The translations under genes were made by a program, and so were the position numbers. From an uncultured Johnsonella sp. (GTDB lineage: Bacteria; Bacillota; Clostridia; Lachnospirales; Lachnospiraceae), in the NCBI GenBank assembly GCA_905373785.1, contig CAJPUK010000118.1, positions 1-6,604 of the forward strand: 6,604 bases of DNA. Reading direction: 5' to 3'. Numbering within the stretch: position 1 is the stretch's first letter; the number at the start of each line of letters is the position of its first letter. Below are positions 4,913 through 6,604 of this stretch, piece after piece. Below the pieces are notes generated by a model. The model was not told the DNA's origin, made no database searches, and saw only the letters and a list, made by a program, of their open reading frames with translations.

Positions 4913-6568
4913 TTAATAATTCCCTCCTAATAGCCTCTCTCCGCCTTTTTTCTCAAATTCCTCAACTTCATTTACAGTACTGTTCCATTTTTCAATAATA
5001 CTTATAATATTACTTTTTCCCGCTTCAACTTTATTTTCATAAGAACGATTGGTATTTTCAATCTGCTGTTTGTATTGTTTTTCCGAGTTCTTTATTTGGA
5101 AAAAGGCAAAGCCTGCAAATGCTAAAGCTATAAGACCGAAAGGTGGAATAAAAAACACAGATATAGCACCTATAACTGCTGCTACAATTGATATTATCTT
5201 CCAAGTTGTCGGTAAGTTAGGGTTTAATCTCGACAGTTCCGCAGCTTTTTTTGCATTCATAAAATTTTGATAATCCGAAAAAATAGGTACTAAATTACTG
5301 TTTTTATTAAGTTTAATCTCACAGCCGTCTTGCTCAAAACTAATTTCAGTCGGAAACTTCTCTTTTTTAGATACAATATACTTATTATATCCCTTTTCCA
5401 CATACGAACCTATAAAACTTAATGCGGTCTTTTTCTTTGATGGAGACTTTTCTTTTTGTATAGCCTCAGTCATCTGCTCTATTAAATTCTTAGTTGCCTG
5501 TTTTCTTGCCTCCTCTTGTTTTTTTATCATCATATCAGCCTTTTCTTCGTCTCCGTTAAGCTTCTTTATAAGTTCATAATACTGCTCTTCTTTGATTAAT
5601 CTCATTTCATCCTGGTCATAGGTCTTGATCATTTTTATAAGTTCGTCATCTATTGCCTTTTTAAGAGCATCTTCGTCAACTTCAAACTTTTCAATACTTC
5701 CAAACTCCTCTTTTATCTTAGATGCAGCTTTTATTCTGGCTATGTATGCACTTATTCTGTCATACTCTTTGACTCCCTGCAATTCTTCATAACCTGTTAC
5801 ATTCTCATCATAACTGCTACAATACTCTTCCCATTTATGAATCTGCTTATCTTCAAAATGTTCATCTATCTTTATTATATCACCAAGCCATTTGCTGATA
5901 TAATCATCACATAAATGCTTTCTGTCAACACCGAATACACCGTTTATATAGGCATCAATAAATGTAAATGCTCCTTCTGTCAAACCGCTCGGTTTTTGAC
6001 TTGAGAAATATAAAGCAAGCCACTCATAACAGGTATCGGTTCTTTTATTCCTTCTGCAGACTAAAGCCATGATCAGTGCTGTTTTTTCTTTATTCCTCTC
6101 CAGTGCCACTTTTATAGCTCTTTCTGCCAAAGCTCTGTCATTTGCTATCCATGCGGCTATGGCAACTAAACAGGGAGATAGCCAATAATTGGGTGTTGCA
6201 AGCATTATCTCTTCAGAAACCTTCGCTATAGTAGTCTCTCTTACCAAAGCTACATCAGTTGCCTGAAGTACACCCAGCATAGTCTTTCTTACAATTCTGT
6301 AATCACCGAAATCCTTTTCTATCTCCTGTCTTACTCTTACCAATTCAGTTGCCGCTTTTTGTATGATATTTGCACGCCTTTGCTCATCCATAAGCTGCAA
6401 AAACCTATTTTTAAGCTCTGTTAATTCTTCTGAAATATATCCTACTTTATCATCTATATTTCTAACAGAATTATCTATATCTATAACTTGGCTTTCTAAT
6501 GCCTGTATTCTTCTTTGAGTATCTCTGGCTATATTTTCAAGCCTTCCAAGATCTAAACTTCCGCTCAC
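4913..6568 (-). CDS. Unknown coiled-coil protein with C-terminal membrane hairpin, 551 aa
   Basis: I cannot assign a family. Visible layout: residues 8-85 are a coiled coil rich in Glu, Arg and Leu (LENIARDTQRRIQALESQV); 90-230 are helical and repeat-like, with a hydrophobic WLSPCLVAIAAWIAND stretch (129-144) followed by ERAIKVALE (149-157), reminiscent of TPR-like helical pairs; 270-375 are strongly charged helices (KKQEEARKQ); 457-490 form two close hydrophobic segments joined by FIPPFG, which looks like a membrane hairpin; 495-540 are a final coiled coil. There is no signal peptide, so both ends are probably cytoplasmic. I see no enzyme motif (no Walker A, no GTPase or protease signature). 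The start is GTG at 6566-6568, supported by AAAGGGG 11 bases upstream. However, the frame stays open for the 12 codons to the window edge, so a start further upstream is possible. A scaffold or membrane-organising role is a guess. Confidence 0.85.
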   Translation of the reverse strand: MSGSLDLGRLENIARDTQRRIQALESQVIDIDNSVRNIDDKVGYISEELTELKNRFLQLMDEQRRANIIQKAATELVRVRQEIEKDFGDYRIVRKTMLGVLQATDVALVRETTIAKVSEEIMLATPNYWLSPCLVAIAAWIANDRALAERAIKVALERNKEKTALIMALVCRRNKRTDTCYEWLALYFSSQKPSGLTEGAFTFIDAYINGVFGVDRKHLCDDYISKWLGDIIKIDEHFEDKQIHKWEEYCSSYDENVTGYEELQGVKEYDRISAYIARIKAASKIKEEFGSIEKFEVDEDALKKAIDDELIKMIKTYDQDEMRLIKEEQYYELIKKLNGDEEKADMMIKKQEEARKQATKNLIEQMTEAIQKEKSPSKKKTALSFIGSYVEKGYNKYIVSKKEKFPTEISFEQDGCEIKLNKNSNLVPIFSDYQNFMNAKKAAELSRLNPNLPTTWKIISIVAAVIGAISVFFIPPFGLIALAFAGFAFFQIKNSEKQYKQQIENTNRSYENKVEAGKSNIISIIEKWNSTVNEVEEFEKKGGERLLGGNY

Positions 6569-6585
6569 TGTTTTATCTACCCCTT

Positions 6586-6592
6586 TTTTATA
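6586..6592 (-). promoter_or_regulatory. Ribosome binding site deciding the GTG start of the 551-aa gene
   Basis: The minus strand reads AAAAAAGGGG just before TAGATAAAACA and GTG. AAGGGG is the same ribosome binding site variant as in front of metN. The 36 bases before the GTG also hold TATATA, but a promoter cannot be judged because the window ends at 6604. Confidence 0.5.
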
Positions 6593-6604
6593 TATTTGTA
6601 TTTT

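Noticed and set aside
1..6604. CRISPR array, tRNA, rRNA or phage attachment site
   Set aside because: No regularly spaced repeats, no tRNA-like cloverleaf and no integrase or phage gene were seen.

Overview
The window reads as low-GC Firmicutes DNA, most likely a Clostridia/Lachnospiraceae-type chromosome. Support for this: GGAGG-type ribosome binding sites, AT-rich spacers, heavy ATA/AGA/TTA codon use, a lipoprotein solute-binding protein, and a consensus sigma-A promoter. The family-level guess is an inference from style, not from a marker gene. All six genes I can support lie on the minus strand and are read from right to left.

Right part (6568 to 4650): a two-gene cassette of unknown function. 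A 551-residue protein has an N-terminal coiled coil, a helical middle, a C-terminal double membrane segment and a final coiled coil. One base after its stop comes a 63-residue, very acidic protein with a Trp/Pro-rich tail. A strong intrinsic terminator closes the cassette at 4651-4699. This is the least explained part of the window.

Middle (4565 to 1638): a methionine ABC importer. A near-consensus promoter (4537-4565) drives metN (ATPase with NIL regulatory domain), which overlaps metI (permease) by 20 bp. After 234 bp without a gene comes metQ (lipoprotein binding protein). That gap holds a plausible separate promoter for metQ, with a 10-bp tandem repeat touching its -35 box and a 27-bp dyad centred on its -10 box. 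No SAM (S-box) or T-box riboswitch signature is visible in either leader.

Left part (1637 to 1): after 375 bp without a gene comes an M20D-type metal-dependent amidohydrolase, a plausible partner of the importer that would release an amino acid from an N-acyl or peptide form. The 375-bp gap is rich in structure. Its main item is a roughly 160-bp element bounded by long imperfect inverted repeats with a perfect 12-bp core, resembling a MITE or a folded RNA. It also holds an AT-rich hairpin after metQ, a 17-bp palindrome, and a group of GTTAA-containing dyads in front of the amidohydrolase. Bases 1-89 contain only the end of the transcript and no gene that I can see.

Together, metNIQ plus the amidohydrolase form a coherent methionine or sulfur amino acid uptake and salvage locus. 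The 551/63-residue cassette is a separate transcription unit that merely sits next to it.
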